The notes under the pieces were generated by a model, which worked only from the letters and a program-made list of their open reading frames with translations, was not told where the DNA came from and searched no databases. Shown here in pieces: positions 45,862 to 54,895 of a DNA stretch of 64,000 nt. A program made the position numbers and the translations under genes. How positions within the stretch are numbered: position 1 is the stretch's first letter; every line of letters begins with the position of its first letter. Source of the stretch: Methanobacterium sp. BRmetb2 (GTDB taxonomy: Archaea > Methanobacteriota > Methanobacteria > Methanobacteriales > Methanobacteriaceae); the NCBI GenBank assembly GCA_003491285.1, contig CP022705.1, positions 496,001 through 560,000 on the forward strand. The letters run 5' to 3'.

Positions 45862-46256
45862 TATATTACCTCCAATTTTTTAAAAAAATTTTCTTAAAAT
45901 ATTAATAATAAAAAATCATTTTATGTGAACATTATTCTAATGATTATATTTAAATTTTATTAATTGAAACGAAGTAATACTTTTAAAAATAGCTTCAAAA
46001 TGGTTAAAAAAGATAAAAATAGTTTATAATAATTTTTTTTATTTAATGAGCTTTTTTTATCGAATCTATGATTCAAAATTGCCAAAAAACAAAAAATAGA
46101 ATTAGTGTAATGGGAAGATAGAATAGAATGAATAAAAAGTTTTTTCCACTTTAAAGGGTTATAATCGGATTATTTTTTAAGTATTATTTTATTTAAATGT
46201 TATATCTGGTTTAGTAATAATATATCAATTTTTATTAATTTACAAGATTAAAGAAC

Positions 46257-47006
46257 TTAAAACTCTTTAACTAACTTAAAGGTTTCCTCTGCTTCAGAGG
46301 GACTAGCTATTCCTAGTGCTATCATATCCACGTAATCTAAGGTTTTTAGAAAATCAAAAGCTTCTTCTGGTTTTAAAATGCCCGCAGCCAATATTTTTTT
46401 AGCAATAATTATTTTATCAATTTTGTACATTAATTCCCGAAATTCTAGCCGGGTGTCTTCCATGAAAGTGCTTGTATCCATCAAATAACCTAATTTGTTA
46501 ACAGGTACCATGTAAATATCAAATAAATCCAAAATTGGAGATTTTAATAGATTTTTAGTAGTTTTAAATGGCATATGTGTTACTAGTCCAGGTATGGAAC
46601 CAGAATCTGTTATAAGATTTAGTTTCTCTCCTACAAATTCCCAACCCCAACTATCAGTGATTATGGCGTGAAGAAGCATAGTACTTGCTTCCAGATCAGA
46701 GAATGTTTCAATATCCTCATCTTCTTTATCAGGGCGGATGGTTCCCACGATATCAAGTTCACAACCATCTTCAATGGCCATTCTAACTGCTTTTATAACA
46801 TTTTCATAGGGAATTATTTGGATCCCTTTTACTCCCATATCATGTGACTTTTTAATTATTTCTAACATATTTTCGGGTTTTTGGTATAAATCCAACTGGT
46901 ATAAACGTGCTCTATGTCCAAACTGAGATGCTCCGATAAAAGGAGAAGTTCCAAGAAGAGTTTTTGGTATTTCTTTATTTTTTATATTAATATTTCCATT
47001 AAACAT
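46257..47006 (-). CDS. Conserved hypothetical protein, TIM-barrel-like
   Basis: 249 residues from ATG 47006; the open frame extends three codons to a TTG at 47015. LLGTSPFIGASQFGHRARLYQLDLYQKPENMLEII at the N-terminus resembles the substrate-side region of aldo/keto-reductase-like barrels, and the rest alternates strands and helices (MGVKGIQIIPYENVIKAVRMA, DIYMVPVNKLGY, KKILAAGILKPEEAFDFL, VDMIALGIASPSEAEETF). No NADPH-binding motif is recognised. The function is unknown; a metabolic barrel enzyme is likely. Confidence 0.55.
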   Translation of the reverse strand: MFNGNINIKNKEIPKTLLGTSPFIGASQFGHRARLYQLDLYQKPENMLEIIKKSHDMGVKGIQIIPYENVIKAVRMAIEDGCELDIVGTIRPDKEDEDIETFSDLEASTMLLHAIITDSWGWEFVGEKLNLITDSGSIPGLVTHMPFKTTKNLLKSPILDLFDIYMVPVNKLGYLMDTSTFMEDTRLEFRELMYKIDKIIIAKKILAAGILKPEEAFDFLKTLDYVDMIALGIASPSEAEETFKLVKEF

Positions 47007-47124
47007 GTGAATCAATTTATAATAATTGTTTTATAATTAGAATTAGTTTTTTACATATTAATTATATTACTTTACTTCTAAAATTGCTTGAAAATTAAAA
47101 AATGGAGTAAATTTCAGGTTTTAT

Positions 47125-48624
47125 TCACCTAAATAATTCTTCTATATCATCAAATTGTTCGGCAACCCAGTTATAAATGTTTCTTTCTTTCACAATCTCT
47201 TTTAAACCAGATAAGCGTTCTTTTCTTTCCTTTGATTTCATGGATACTGCTTGGTATATAGCTTCTGCAGTTTGTGAAACATCAAAAGGATTCACATTTA
47301 TTGAATAATCTTTCAACTCTTCATATGAACCCGCATGTTCAGATAATATTAAAACACCACCATTATCATTTATAACTGAACCTTCCTTGGATACTATGTT
47401 CATCCCATCACATATGGGATTTACCATTAAACAGTCGTAATTTTTAAAGGCTGCTGCCACCAGCGAGTAATCTGCCTTAAAAATTTGTTCAATGGGTTTC
47501 CAATCATCTGTAGAATATTTATTATTAACTTCATCAATAACTTGGTCTATTTCTTCTTTATAATCACGATATTCTTTTATTTGCTGACGGGTAGGTTTTC
47601 CAGTGGATAAAAATTTAATATTACCTAAGTATTCAGGGTGTTTCTCTAAAAACAAGTCATATGCCCTAAAACCGCGGATAATATTCTTGCTAAGATCAGC
47701 CCGGTCTGTTCTGTAAAGTAAAAAATTTTCCCCTTTAACTTTTCTTATTATTTCCTCTTTTTTTGAAACTTCTTCTGATTTAGACAATTCAAGAAGGCCT
47801 TGGTCATCCACAGATATGGGATAATTTTTAACATAGATTTCCCGGCCTTCATATTTTATTACATTTTTTTCCAGATCTACTTCATCAGCGTATTTTTCAC
47901 AGGTTCTTAAAAAATTTTTTACATATTTTTCTATGTGAAAACCTACAATATCATTGGCTAATAGTCCCTTTATGATAGCTTCTTCCATGTAATCTGGTAT
48001 AATACAGAAGTACTCCGGTTGTGGCCAAGGAATGTGTATAAATTGGCTTAAAAAGATATCTCCAAGTTTTTCTCTGATATAGGTTGGGCATAGGTATAAA
48101 TGATAATCCTGCAGTATGATAAGCGGATCTTTTTCATTAAAAGTTGATTCTTTTACAATTCTCTCAGCAAATTTCTTGTTCACATATAGATAACCATCTT
48201 CCCATGCATGGTGTATCTTATCATCTATTTCTGGAGTATAAGGTGGATTCCACATGTAATGCTGTACAAACCACAAGAGGGGGTTACTTATTACACTGTA
48301 ATAGTTTTCATAGCGGTCACGATCCACTATTACAAAAGGAACTCTGAAACGAGGATTATCTTCAGGAATAGGGACACAATTGTCTTTAAATGTTTTAGCA
48401 ACTTCTGCATCTTCTTTGGACATCGCACTGGCAATCCATGTACCATTAATAGTTTCCATTACTGGGAGAAGTGTAGATACAAGTCCTCCTGCACCCCGAG
48501 TCATTACAATTTTATCCTCTTTGTCTCGGTGAAATTCAATTGGACCCCTGTTAGATGCTACAATTAAATGTTTATCCTCTAGAAACTTCTCTATTTTACT
48601 ATAAACAGAATTATTTTCAAAAAT
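47125..48624 (-). CDS. otsA: Trehalose-6-phosphate synthase-like glycosyltransferase (GT20)
   Basis: GT-B enzyme that joins UDP/ADP-glucose to glucose-6-phosphate or a similar acceptor. The layout is LIVASNRGPIEFHRD, TRGAGGLVSTLLPVM, WPQPEYFCIIPDYMEEAIIKGLLANDIVGFH, the YRTDRADLSKNIIRG donor-site motif and LMVNPICDGMNIVSKE followed by LILSEHAGSYEEL. The TDRADLSKNI form resembles the actinobacterial branch and related glucosylglycerol-phosphate synthases, so the acceptor is uncertain. The open frame reaches TTG 48654 without a ribosome site. GGGGG (48636-48632) sits 7 bases before ATT 48624, which I prefer with caution. Compatible-solute synthesis is the likely role. It is divergent from serA. 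Confidence 0.82.
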   Translation of the reverse strand: MFENNSVYSKIEKFLEDKHLIVASNRGPIEFHRDKEDKIVMTRGAGGLVSTLLPVMETINGTWIASAMSKEDAEVAKTFKDNCVPIPEDNPRFRVPFVIVDRDRYENYYSVISNPLLWFVQHYMWNPPYTPEIDDKIHHAWEDGYLYVNKKFAERIVKESTFNEKDPLIILQDYHLYLCPTYIREKLGDIFLSQFIHIPWPQPEYFCIIPDYMEEAIIKGLLANDIVGFHIEKYVKNFLRTCEKYADEVDLEKNVIKYEGREIYVKNYPISVDDQGLLELSKSEEVSKKEEIIRKVKGENFLLYRTDRADLSKNIIRGFRAYDLFLEKHPEYLGNIKFLSTGKPTRQQIKEYRDYKEEIDQVIDEVNNKYSTDDWKPIEQIFKADYSLVAAAFKNYDCLMVNPICDGMNIVSKEGSVINDNGGVLILSEHAGSYEELKDYSINVNPFDVSQTAEAIYQAVSMKSKERKERLSGLKEIVKERNIYNWVAEQFDDIEELFR

Positions 48625-48688
48625 AGTTTTTCCCCCTTGGTAAAATTTATTCAAATTTAGCCATGTTATATTATATTAGTCACCAAAT

Positions 48689-48742
48689 TTAAATGCATTT
48701 TCATCTAATACTAATATACGAAATTAAATGCATTTTCATCTA
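48689..48742. repeat. Two 19-bp direct repeats between otsA and serA
   Basis: TTAAATGCATTTTCATCTA occurs exactly at 48689-48707 and 48724-48742, 35 bp apart in start position. Each copy contains the palindrome AAATGCATTT. The pair fills most of the divergent otsA/serA intergenic region. A TATA-like TTATATTATATT (48666-48677) for otsA and CTATAAAAAT for serA lie next to the copies, so they are probably binding sites for a regulator of one or both genes. Confidence 0.7.
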
Positions 48743-48771
48743 TAAAAATAGAAAAATCAAAGGTGAATATT

Positions 48772-50352
48772 ATGGATAAAATGAAAGTACTTATCGCTGA
48801 TCAAATAAACGAAAAAGGAATCACTGAACTTGAAGAAGTTGCAGATGTTATTGTTGATACTGATATTACTAAAGAAGAACTTATAGATGTTATTAAAGAT
48901 GTTGATGGTATCATTGTTAGAAGTAGAACTAAAGTGACCCGTGCTGTGATAGAGGCTGCCCCAAAGCTTAAAATAATTGCTCGAGCTGGTGTGGGAGTAG
49001 ATAATGTAGATGTTCATGCCGCCACAGAAAAAGGGATAATGGTGGTTAACGCCCCAGAATCAACTTCTATAACTGTAGCAGAACATGCCATGGGACTTAT
49101 ACTTTCACTGGCCCGGAAAATAGCAATTGCTGATAAGTCTGTTAAAGATGGTAAATGGGAGAAAAGTAAGTTTATGGGCATTGAACTTAACGGCAAAATA
49201 ATGGGAATTATTGGTATGGGAAGAATTGGTTCTCAGGTTGTGACCCGTGCCAAGTCATTTGGAATGGAAATAATTGTATATGATCCTTATATTACAGAAG
49301 AAGCAGCTACAGAATTAGGTGTGACTGTGGTTGACTTGGAAACCGTTCTTAAAGATTCAGATATAATCACCATACACGTACCTTTAACTCCAGAAACGAA
49401 ACATCTCATATCCAAAGATCAATTTGAAATGATGAAAGATAGTGCTTTTATTGTCAACTGCGCCCGTGGTGGAATCATAAACGAGAAAGCCCTCTATGAA
49501 GCCCTCACTGCAGGGAAAATAGCTGGTGCTGGTCTGGACGTGTTTGAAGTTGAACCTCCGGTTGATAATCCTCTCTTAAAATTGGACAATGTAGTTGTCA
49601 CTCCACATATTGGTGCTTCAACATCTGAAGCTCAAAGAGACGCAGCTATTATTGTGGCAAAAGAAGTAAAAACAGTTTTTGAAGGAGCTTCTCCTAAGAA
49701 TGTTTTGAACATGCCAGTTCTTGATCCTAAAACACTTCAAACCATCAAACCATACTTCGAATTATCGGAAAAATTGGGAAGTTTCCTCATCCAGAGTGCT
49801 AAAGGCAATATCCAGGAAGTTAACGTTACCTACTGTGGGGAATTAGCAGATCTGCCCAAAAAGGATATTTTAACCCGTATTATTCTACAAGAAATTTTAA
49901 ATCCAATCCTCACTGAACCGGTGAACCTGGTTAATGCTCCGGCTGTAGCAGAAAAAAGGGGTTTAATCATAACTGAAAGTAAAAGGAAGGATGCTAAAGG
50001 ATATAGTAGCCTTATAAAAGTTGAAGTCGCATCTGAAGATAGTAAAATGAGTGTCGAGGGTATATTTGTTAAAGAACCAAAAATCGTTATGATCAGCGGT
50101 TATAAAGTGGACGTTAAACCAGAAGGCACCATGATGATTGCAAAGTACACTGATCTGCCAGGCACCATAGGAGCTATAGGAACCAAACTGGGAGAACATA
50201 ACATAAACATTGCTACTATGCAGGTTGGTCGAAAAGAGCTGGGTGGAGAAGCAGTTATGGTTTTAAAGGTGGATGAAAAAGTTCCACAAGATGTAATCAA
50301 TGAATTAAAGAAATTAGAACATGTATACGATGCTGTGGCAGTTAACCTATAA
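48772..50352 (+). CDS. serA: D-3-phosphoglycerate dehydrogenase SerA
   Basis: 526 residues from ATG 48772, which has GGTGA 5 bases upstream; the GTG at 48763 lies within that site. First step of serine synthesis (3-phosphoglycerate to 3-phosphohydroxypyruvate, NAD). Substrate-binding and Rossmann parts: GRAGVGVDNVDVHAATEKGI-like IARAGVGVDNVD, GIIGMGRIGSQV, catalytic Arg in NCARGGI, Glu in EVEPP, His in TPHIGAST. Then an intervening domain (~310-450) and a C-terminal ACT domain (TDLPGTIGAIGTKLGEHNIN), the long form with allosteric regulation by serine. Confidence 0.96.
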   Translation: MDKMKVLIADQINEKGITELEEVADVIVDTDITKEELIDVIKDVDGIIVRSRTKVTRAVIEAAPKLKIIARAGVGVDNVDVHAATEKGIMVVNAPESTSITVAEHAMGLILSLARKIAIADKSVKDGKWEKSKFMGIELNGKIMGIIGMGRIGSQVVTRAKSFGMEIIVYDPYITEEAATELGVTVVDLETVLKDSDIITIHVPLTPETKHLISKDQFEMMKDSAFIVNCARGGIINEKALYEALTAGKIAGAGLDVFEVEPPVDNPLLKLDNVVVTPHIGASTSEAQRDAAIIVAKEVKTVFEGASPKNVLNMPVLDPKTLQTIKPYFELSEKLGSFLIQSAKGNIQEVNVTYCGELADLPKKDILTRIILQEILNPILTEPVNLVNAPAVAEKRGLIITESKRKDAKGYSSLIKVEVASEDSKMSVEGIFVKEPKIVMISGYKVDVKPEGTMMIAKYTDLPGTIGAIGTKLGEHNINIATMQVGRKELGGEAVMVLKVDEKVPQDVINELKKLEHVYDAVAVNL

Positions 50353-50496
50353 TTAACCCTATCCACTATTTTTTTAATTCATTCTATTAATTTTTAGATA
50401 AATTCAAACATTTATATATTAAAATATTTTTTTATGGTCCGATTAAGTTTATAACTCTTATATGAATTAAATCCGTGCTTTAATAACTATTTCAGA

Positions 50497-50937
50497 TTAA
50501 ATCAGGGTGTAATCTGCTAAATTTCCAAAAGAATCATAGGCCAGGATGCTTTCTTCAGTGTAAGGTTCTGCAATTATCATGTGAAAGAGGCCTTTTTTGG
50601 CAAAAAATTGCAGATCCGCTTGAGAAGGGCCTGCATTGTATCCCGGGTGACTGTGTACTGATCCTACTGCATCAGAGGTTAAAGGCATCATAAAAAGTTG
50701 CATTACTGCGCCTTCCTCAGAAGTAGAACCCGGAACAAAGATCAATCCATCTATTTTAAGTATATTATTACTTATTTTGCCCTGTAATAATGCTACAAAT
50801 TCTTGTGGGTAAGACTTACGGGCAATATTAATAATTTCATCAATTACCTCTCTCTCGATTTGGACTTCCTCAAATTTCTTTTTATCAGCCCCTAATACAT
50901 GGGATAAAAAATTATCTATTCTACTATTTTTCTTCAT
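50497..50937 (-). CDS. JAMM/MPN+ metalloprotease-like protein
   Basis: 146 residues from ATG 50937 (MKKNSRIDNFLSHVL); upstream codons to 50982 lack a ribosome site. The JAMM zinc motif is complete: Glu in YPQEFVALLQG, HSHPGYNAGPSQADLQFF (H-x-H-x7-S-x2-D). Archaeal JAMM proteins remove ubiquitin-like SAMP modifiers or act on sulfur-carrier proteins. The gene lies between serA and thg1 and is not cotranscribed with serA. Substrate unknown; a SAMP-type desampylase is the best guess. Confidence 0.85.
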   Translation of the reverse strand: MKKNSRIDNFLSHVLGADKKKFEEVQIEREVIDEIINIARKSYPQEFVALLQGKISNNILKIDGLIFVPGSTSEEGAVMQLFMMPLTSDAVGSVHSHPGYNAGPSQADLQFFAKKGLFHMIIAEPYTEESILAYDSFGNLADYTLI

Positions 50938-51063
50938 TTTGATCAGGTACCCTATAAATTTGAGTTTTAACATTAAATACATTCTATTAAATATGAAAAA
51001 TCATTTATATCCATACTAAATTCATAATAGAATTTTATCTTAATAAAGCATTGGTAGTTTTTA

Positions 51064-51816
51064 TTATATTTTCAATGAATTGAAAAAGACTGTGTCAAAA
51101 ATTGGGAGATTTCTATCTGCAAACAGTCTGAATCTTTTACTGGTCACCTTTTTGCTACTTATAGGATTAAATCCTTCTACTTCAGTTTCTTTTTTGTATA
51201 TTCCAATACCTCGCCGTTGCCAGCTTGGAACTTCTGCAACATTGATGCCTTTGTTAAAAAGAAGTTCATGGATATCTTTACTTTTTTTACCTCTAAGAAT
51301 TTCAATGGCCTTTTCCTTTTTATAGTCTTGTCTGAGAGTCCAGTATGCATAACCATTTAGACAGTTTCGCCATGCTTCACCCTGTCGATTTTGGAAATAT
51401 TCAACCACCTGACCCATTGACAATGGAATCAACCTAGAATCGAAAGAAATTGGTTTAAGTGACTGCCAGACGGAAGAATTTAAATTACTGGATTTTAGAT
51501 CATTGCAAATTGTTCTGGTGAACGCTCCGCTGATAAAACTGCTAAATACCGAGTTTAATTTTTCTATACGTCCTGAGAAGGGGATATCAGCTAATAAAAT
51601 ATTCATTTCATCAGAAAACGTATAAATAAATAGAGGATTAAATTCTTTAAAGAAATCTATGGAGGTTTGAACCATTTTATCGGCGAAATCATCATCATAG
51701 GGCTTTTTGAATTCTAATCTTTGAGATAGCTGTGAAAAATTTCGACCATCAATTCTTATTACAATTTTTGAACCACAAGGAACTTTTAAATTTGAAAAAA
51801 TCTCACATTCACTCAT
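51064..51816 (-). CDS. thg1: Thg1-like tRNA 3'-5' nucleotidyltransferase
   Basis: 250 residues from ATG 51816 (AGAGGGT upstream). Thg1 family hallmarks: VIRIDGRNFSQLSQRLEFKKPYDDDFA with the first metal-binding Asp, YTFSDEMNILL with the second acidic pair, and NGYAYWTLRQ. Archaeal members add templated nucleotides to the 5' end of tRNAs in the reverse direction and repair truncated tRNAs. I recall MTH972 in the same place in M. thermautotrophicus. The upstream 51835-51998 gap is A/T-rich. Confidence 0.93.
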   Translation of the reverse strand: MSECEIFSNLKVPCGSKIVIRIDGRNFSQLSQRLEFKKPYDDDFADKMVQTSIDFFKEFNPLFIYTFSDEMNILLADIPFSGRIEKLNSVFSSFISGAFTRTICNDLKSSNLNSSVWQSLKPISFDSRLIPLSMGQVVEYFQNRQGEAWRNCLNGYAYWTLRQDYKKEKAIEILRGKKSKDIHELLFNKGINVAEVPSWQRRGIGIYKKETEVEGFNPISSKKVTSKRFRLFADRNLPIFDTVFFNSLKI

Positions 51817-51998
51817 ATAATGACCCTCTGACAATTCTAGACTAAAATTTATTCTTTAACTGCAAGAATTCTAATGGAAATTAATTATTTTATTAATTGT
51901 ATTCTGATAAAAATATCATAAATTATGAGTACAAAAAATTTTGAATAAATCAATTTGATAATTAATGTAATAGAAATAAGAAGTATAATAAATTAATT

Positions 51999-52763
51999 TC
52001 ATGTTCCAATAATCAGATTTTCATTAAAACTTTTAAGAAGTTTTACTGCAGAATAAGCAGCCATAACACTGGTTTTAGGATTCATCGAACATCTCATATT
52101 TTTGGTTGAAGTTCTAAACTCGCCAAAATCTCCAACGACGTGTACTTCATGTAAATTTCTATCCACTAAGGGATCTACAACTATTTTAACATCAATATCC
52201 CTGTTGCTGGCTATGCTCAATGCTGCAGCTACATTGATATTTAATGGAAATTTTTTAACAGCTTCTGATGCCGTGCCTTCGAACAGTACTTTTTTAACAT
52301 CAGTTGAAATTCCAAGAGATTTAGGTGGTTTGCGAGTGACTAGGGTAACCTTTTTAATTTTTCCTATGGAAGCAGCTTTCATACCATCCAATCCAACAAT
52401 TGCACCAGATGGGATGTATATTTTAGCATTATTATCTATTGCAAGTTTTTCCAAACGATTTTTAAGTTCAAAATCCATTAAAGCTCCAACGCTCATAATG
52501 ATAACATCTATTCCTCTTTGCAATATGGGAGGAACTACTTTTTCTACTGCATCTGGGGCAGCTGCTTCAATTATCAAATCCACCTTATCTAACATATCTT
52601 CTATGTCAAAAACAGCAGTTCCATCTATTAAGGTTGCCAAATTTTCCGCTCTTTCAATATCCTTGTCAAAAAAAAATTTTAGTTCAACGCCAAGCTTATC
52701 TTCTATGGCAAAATTAGTGATAATATTAGCTATGGCGCCACATCCCACAATACCAACTTTCAT
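51999..52763 (-). CDS. nadX: L-aspartate dehydrogenase (NadX-type)
   Basis: 254 residues. Rossmann fold KVGIVGCGAIANIITNF; IEAAAPDAVEKVVPPILQRGIDVIIMSVGAL; and YIPSGAIVGLDGMKAASIGKIKKVTLVTRKPP, then VDPLVDRNLHEVHVVGDFG. It oxidises aspartate to iminoaspartate, the first step of NAD synthesis, replacing bacterial NadB. AGGAAG precedes the ATG. The upstream PRC-barrel gene ends 10 bases before, so they share an operon. Confidence 0.92.
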   Translation of the reverse strand: MKVGIVGCGAIANIITNFAIEDKLGVELKFFFDKDIERAENLATLIDGTAVFDIEDMLDKVDLIIEAAAPDAVEKVVPPILQRGIDVIIMSVGALMDFELKNRLEKLAIDNNAKIYIPSGAIVGLDGMKAASIGKIKKVTLVTRKPPKSLGISTDVKKVLFEGTASEAVKKFPLNINVAAALSIASNRDIDVKIVVDPLVDRNLHEVHVVGDFGEFRTSTKNMRCSMNPKTSVMAAYSAVKLLKSFNENLIIGT

Positions 52764-52773
52764 TTACTACTTC

Positions 52774-53091
52774 CTATTGAGTTGCAACTGGTTCTGGAAT
52801 ATCAGGACTTATTAATAGTATGTCGCCAACAGCCTGAACCCTTTCATAAGGTATGTCTAATGTTCCTTCCTCTTTTAAGGGTCTTATTTCATCAGCTTCA
52901 GGAACTATCCTTATGCTGGTTTTTAGAACTTCTCTGATGCCTACGCTCTTTTTATCAGGTTTCATGGCTTTTACTTTCAACAATGAAACTCTGCCTTTTT
53001 TTATGTTTAATATTATATCCTGAACTCTTCCCACATATTTTCCTCTAACCGTATATATATCTAAACCATACAGACCAGATAATTCAACCAT
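52774..53091 (-). CDS. PRC-barrel domain protein
   Basis: 105 residues from ATG 53091 (GGTGGTGG upstream); the extension to 53124 has no ribosome site. The PRC-barrel core is SGLYGLDIYTVRGKYVGRVQDIILNIKKGRV, followed by a second strand set ending in VGDILLISPD. Archaeal PRC-barrel proteins of this size include CdpB, which links FtsZ2-ring components during cell division; whether this one does so is uncertain. Cotranscribed with nadX. In the 53125-53409 gap an imperfect inverted repeat (AACCTT and AAGGTT at 53219-53238) lies upstream. Confidence 0.8.
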   Translation of the reverse strand: MVELSGLYGLDIYTVRGKYVGRVQDIILNIKKGRVSLLKVKAMKPDKKSVGIREVLKTSIRIVPEADEIRPLKEEGTLDIPYERVQAVGDILLISPDIPEPVATQ

Positions 53092-53409
53092 AATTCCACC
53101 ACCAGATTTTGCATTTAACCTCAACTCTAAAAAGAGGTTAATGTTCGAAGTTATACTGTTTTATTAAATAATTATGTTATTTAATTATTAAATAATTTTA
53201 AAACACTCTAAATACTTAAACCTTACGCCTCAAAGGTTAAGATTATTCAAAATAACATTGAAAAAATAGGATTTATAATAATTTAATATAAAAGCTAACT
53301 AAATTACAATTAGAAAAAAAATAGTGTAGTAAAATTGAGGTTTAATAATTTATAATAACAGTTAAAAAAATAAAAAAATTCTATTCCTTGAATAATGATA
53401 GTGAAAGAT

Positions 53410-54474
53410 CTATTTTGGAATTTTTATTTTGAATTCTGTTCCTGAATTTAGATTCAACTGGATAGTACCATCTAATTGTCTCACTAGAGTGTCCACCATT
53501 TTTAACCCAATAGATTCCATATCCTGGAATTTTTTAGGAATACCTACCCCATTATCACTTATTTTCATTTTTAAATAATCATTGTGATCTTTAATCTCAA
53601 TTTCAAGTAAACCCTCCATCTTATCCGAAAAAGCATGCTTTATAGTGTTTAAAACCAGTTCATTAATTATTAATCCACAATTAAAAGCTGTTTTGGGATC
53701 TAAAAGAACGTCTTTGATGGTTATTTGCGTCTTTAATATTCTTTTATCAATACCGTAAGCTAGAAAGAGTTCGTCTACCATGTTAAGAACATATTCTGAG
53801 AGATTTACATATCTCAGATCATTAGATTCATTTAAAGTTTGATGAATTCGGGCAATTGAATTTATATAATTTTGATTATCCTTAAATTTATCTGCCAATT
53901 CTTCAATGATGTATGCAGACTGAATACCCATTAAACTTGAAATATTACTGAGATTATCATTAATTTGTACATTCATTTCTGTTATTAACGAGTTTTTATC
54001 TTTTATACTATCACTAATATGTCTATTTTCACTTTTTAACTCTTTAATATCTATTTTTAATTCTTTTTTATCCTTATTGAATTTCTTAAGTTTTAGATTA
54101 AGTCTATTATCTAATTGCTTCTTTTTTATTAGTAAAGAGTTATTTGTATCCTTTAGATCTAATATATATTCTTTTAAAAACTGTTCATTTTTTTGGAATT
54201 TTTCAAGGTCTTTATTATATTTCAGTTCCCATTCCATGATTTTTTTGGATAAAGACTTCTCCAAACTCTTCATTTCAATGAGTTTTGTCGTGAAAACATC
54301 TCTTTCTATATTGAATTCTGCCACCGGTTTTTTGGTTCTCTCCCTCAATATTGAATTTTGATTATTTAACGATTTTAACTGTTGTTTCAGTTCCGACAGG
54401 TTATTATCCATGGTTTTATTATTTTTTTCTAGAGCCAGGAGTTTTTCTTTAAATTTACTTTCTACTTCAGCCAT
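53410..54474 (-). CDS. C-terminal fragment of decayed hybrid kinase (coiled coil + HATPase, no His)
   Basis: 354 codons. A long coiled coil (~1-165) precedes a HisKA_2-like segment and a HATPase domain (NELVLNTIKHAFSDKMEG N box; SDNGVGIP G1 box). At the phospho-acceptor site the sequence is EMNVQINDNL where active relatives, including two in this window, have EIHHRVKNNL, so both His residues are lost. The same reading frame continues upstream as coiled coil through two TAA stops, so this is the 3' part of a broken gene rather than an independent protein. An internal start could still produce it. Confidence 0.65.
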   Translation of the reverse strand: MAEVESKFKEKLLALEKNNKTMDNNLSELKQQLKSLNNQNSILRERTKKPVAEFNIERDVFTTKLIEMKSLEKSLSKKIMEWELKYNKDLEKFQKNEQFLKEYILDLKDTNNSLLIKKKQLDNRLNLKLKKFNKDKKELKIDIKELKSENRHISDSIKDKNSLITEMNVQINDNLSNISSLMGIQSAYIIEELADKFKDNQNYINSIARIHQTLNESNDLRYVNLSEYVLNMVDELFLAYGIDKRILKTQITIKDVLLDPKTAFNCGLIINELVLNTIKHAFSDKMEGLLEIEIKDHNDYLKMKISDNGVGIPKKFQDMESIGLKMVDTLVRQLDGTIQLNLNSGTEFKIKIPK

Positions 54475-54895
54475 CTCTTCCTTTAAAAGGTTTTCATTCT
54501 TTTTAAATTCATTAATTTTTGAATTTAATTGTTTAATTAACTTTTCAGAATTTTACAATTCGATTTGATGCTTTTCTTCAATTTTGGAGTATTTTTATTT
54601 TAGTTTTGCTCTAGAATGACCTAAATCCACTATTTCAGATCTCAACGATTCGTTTTCATTTACATAACTCTCAATTTCGCTTTCAGAATGTTTTTTGAAT
54701 ATATTAAATTCTTTGTCAATTGAATCAGTTTGGTTCTTTAAGTCACGAATTTCCTTATTCGACGAATTATTTTCCAGTTCATGCTTTTGAATTTGTTCCT
54801 TATATTCTTCTTTCAATCTGGAATATTTTTCAGTAAGAGATTTATTTATATCCTCTAATTGAGATACCTGGATATCTGCTTCATTTTTTTGTTCA
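54475..54895 (-). pseudogene. Coiled-coil linker of broken hybrid kinase (frameshift and two stops)
   Basis: Shifting one base at the A7 run (T7 on the plus strand, 54901-54907) lets the 54896-56905 frame continue as TKKSDEQKNEADIQ and on through the 73-codon open stretch at 54816-54595. That frame then meets TAA at 54595-54597 and another about 13 codons later (~54556-54558), with coiled-coil codons on both sides, before joining the 54474-53410 frame. The region is coding-like throughout and links both fragments. Confidence 0.75.
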
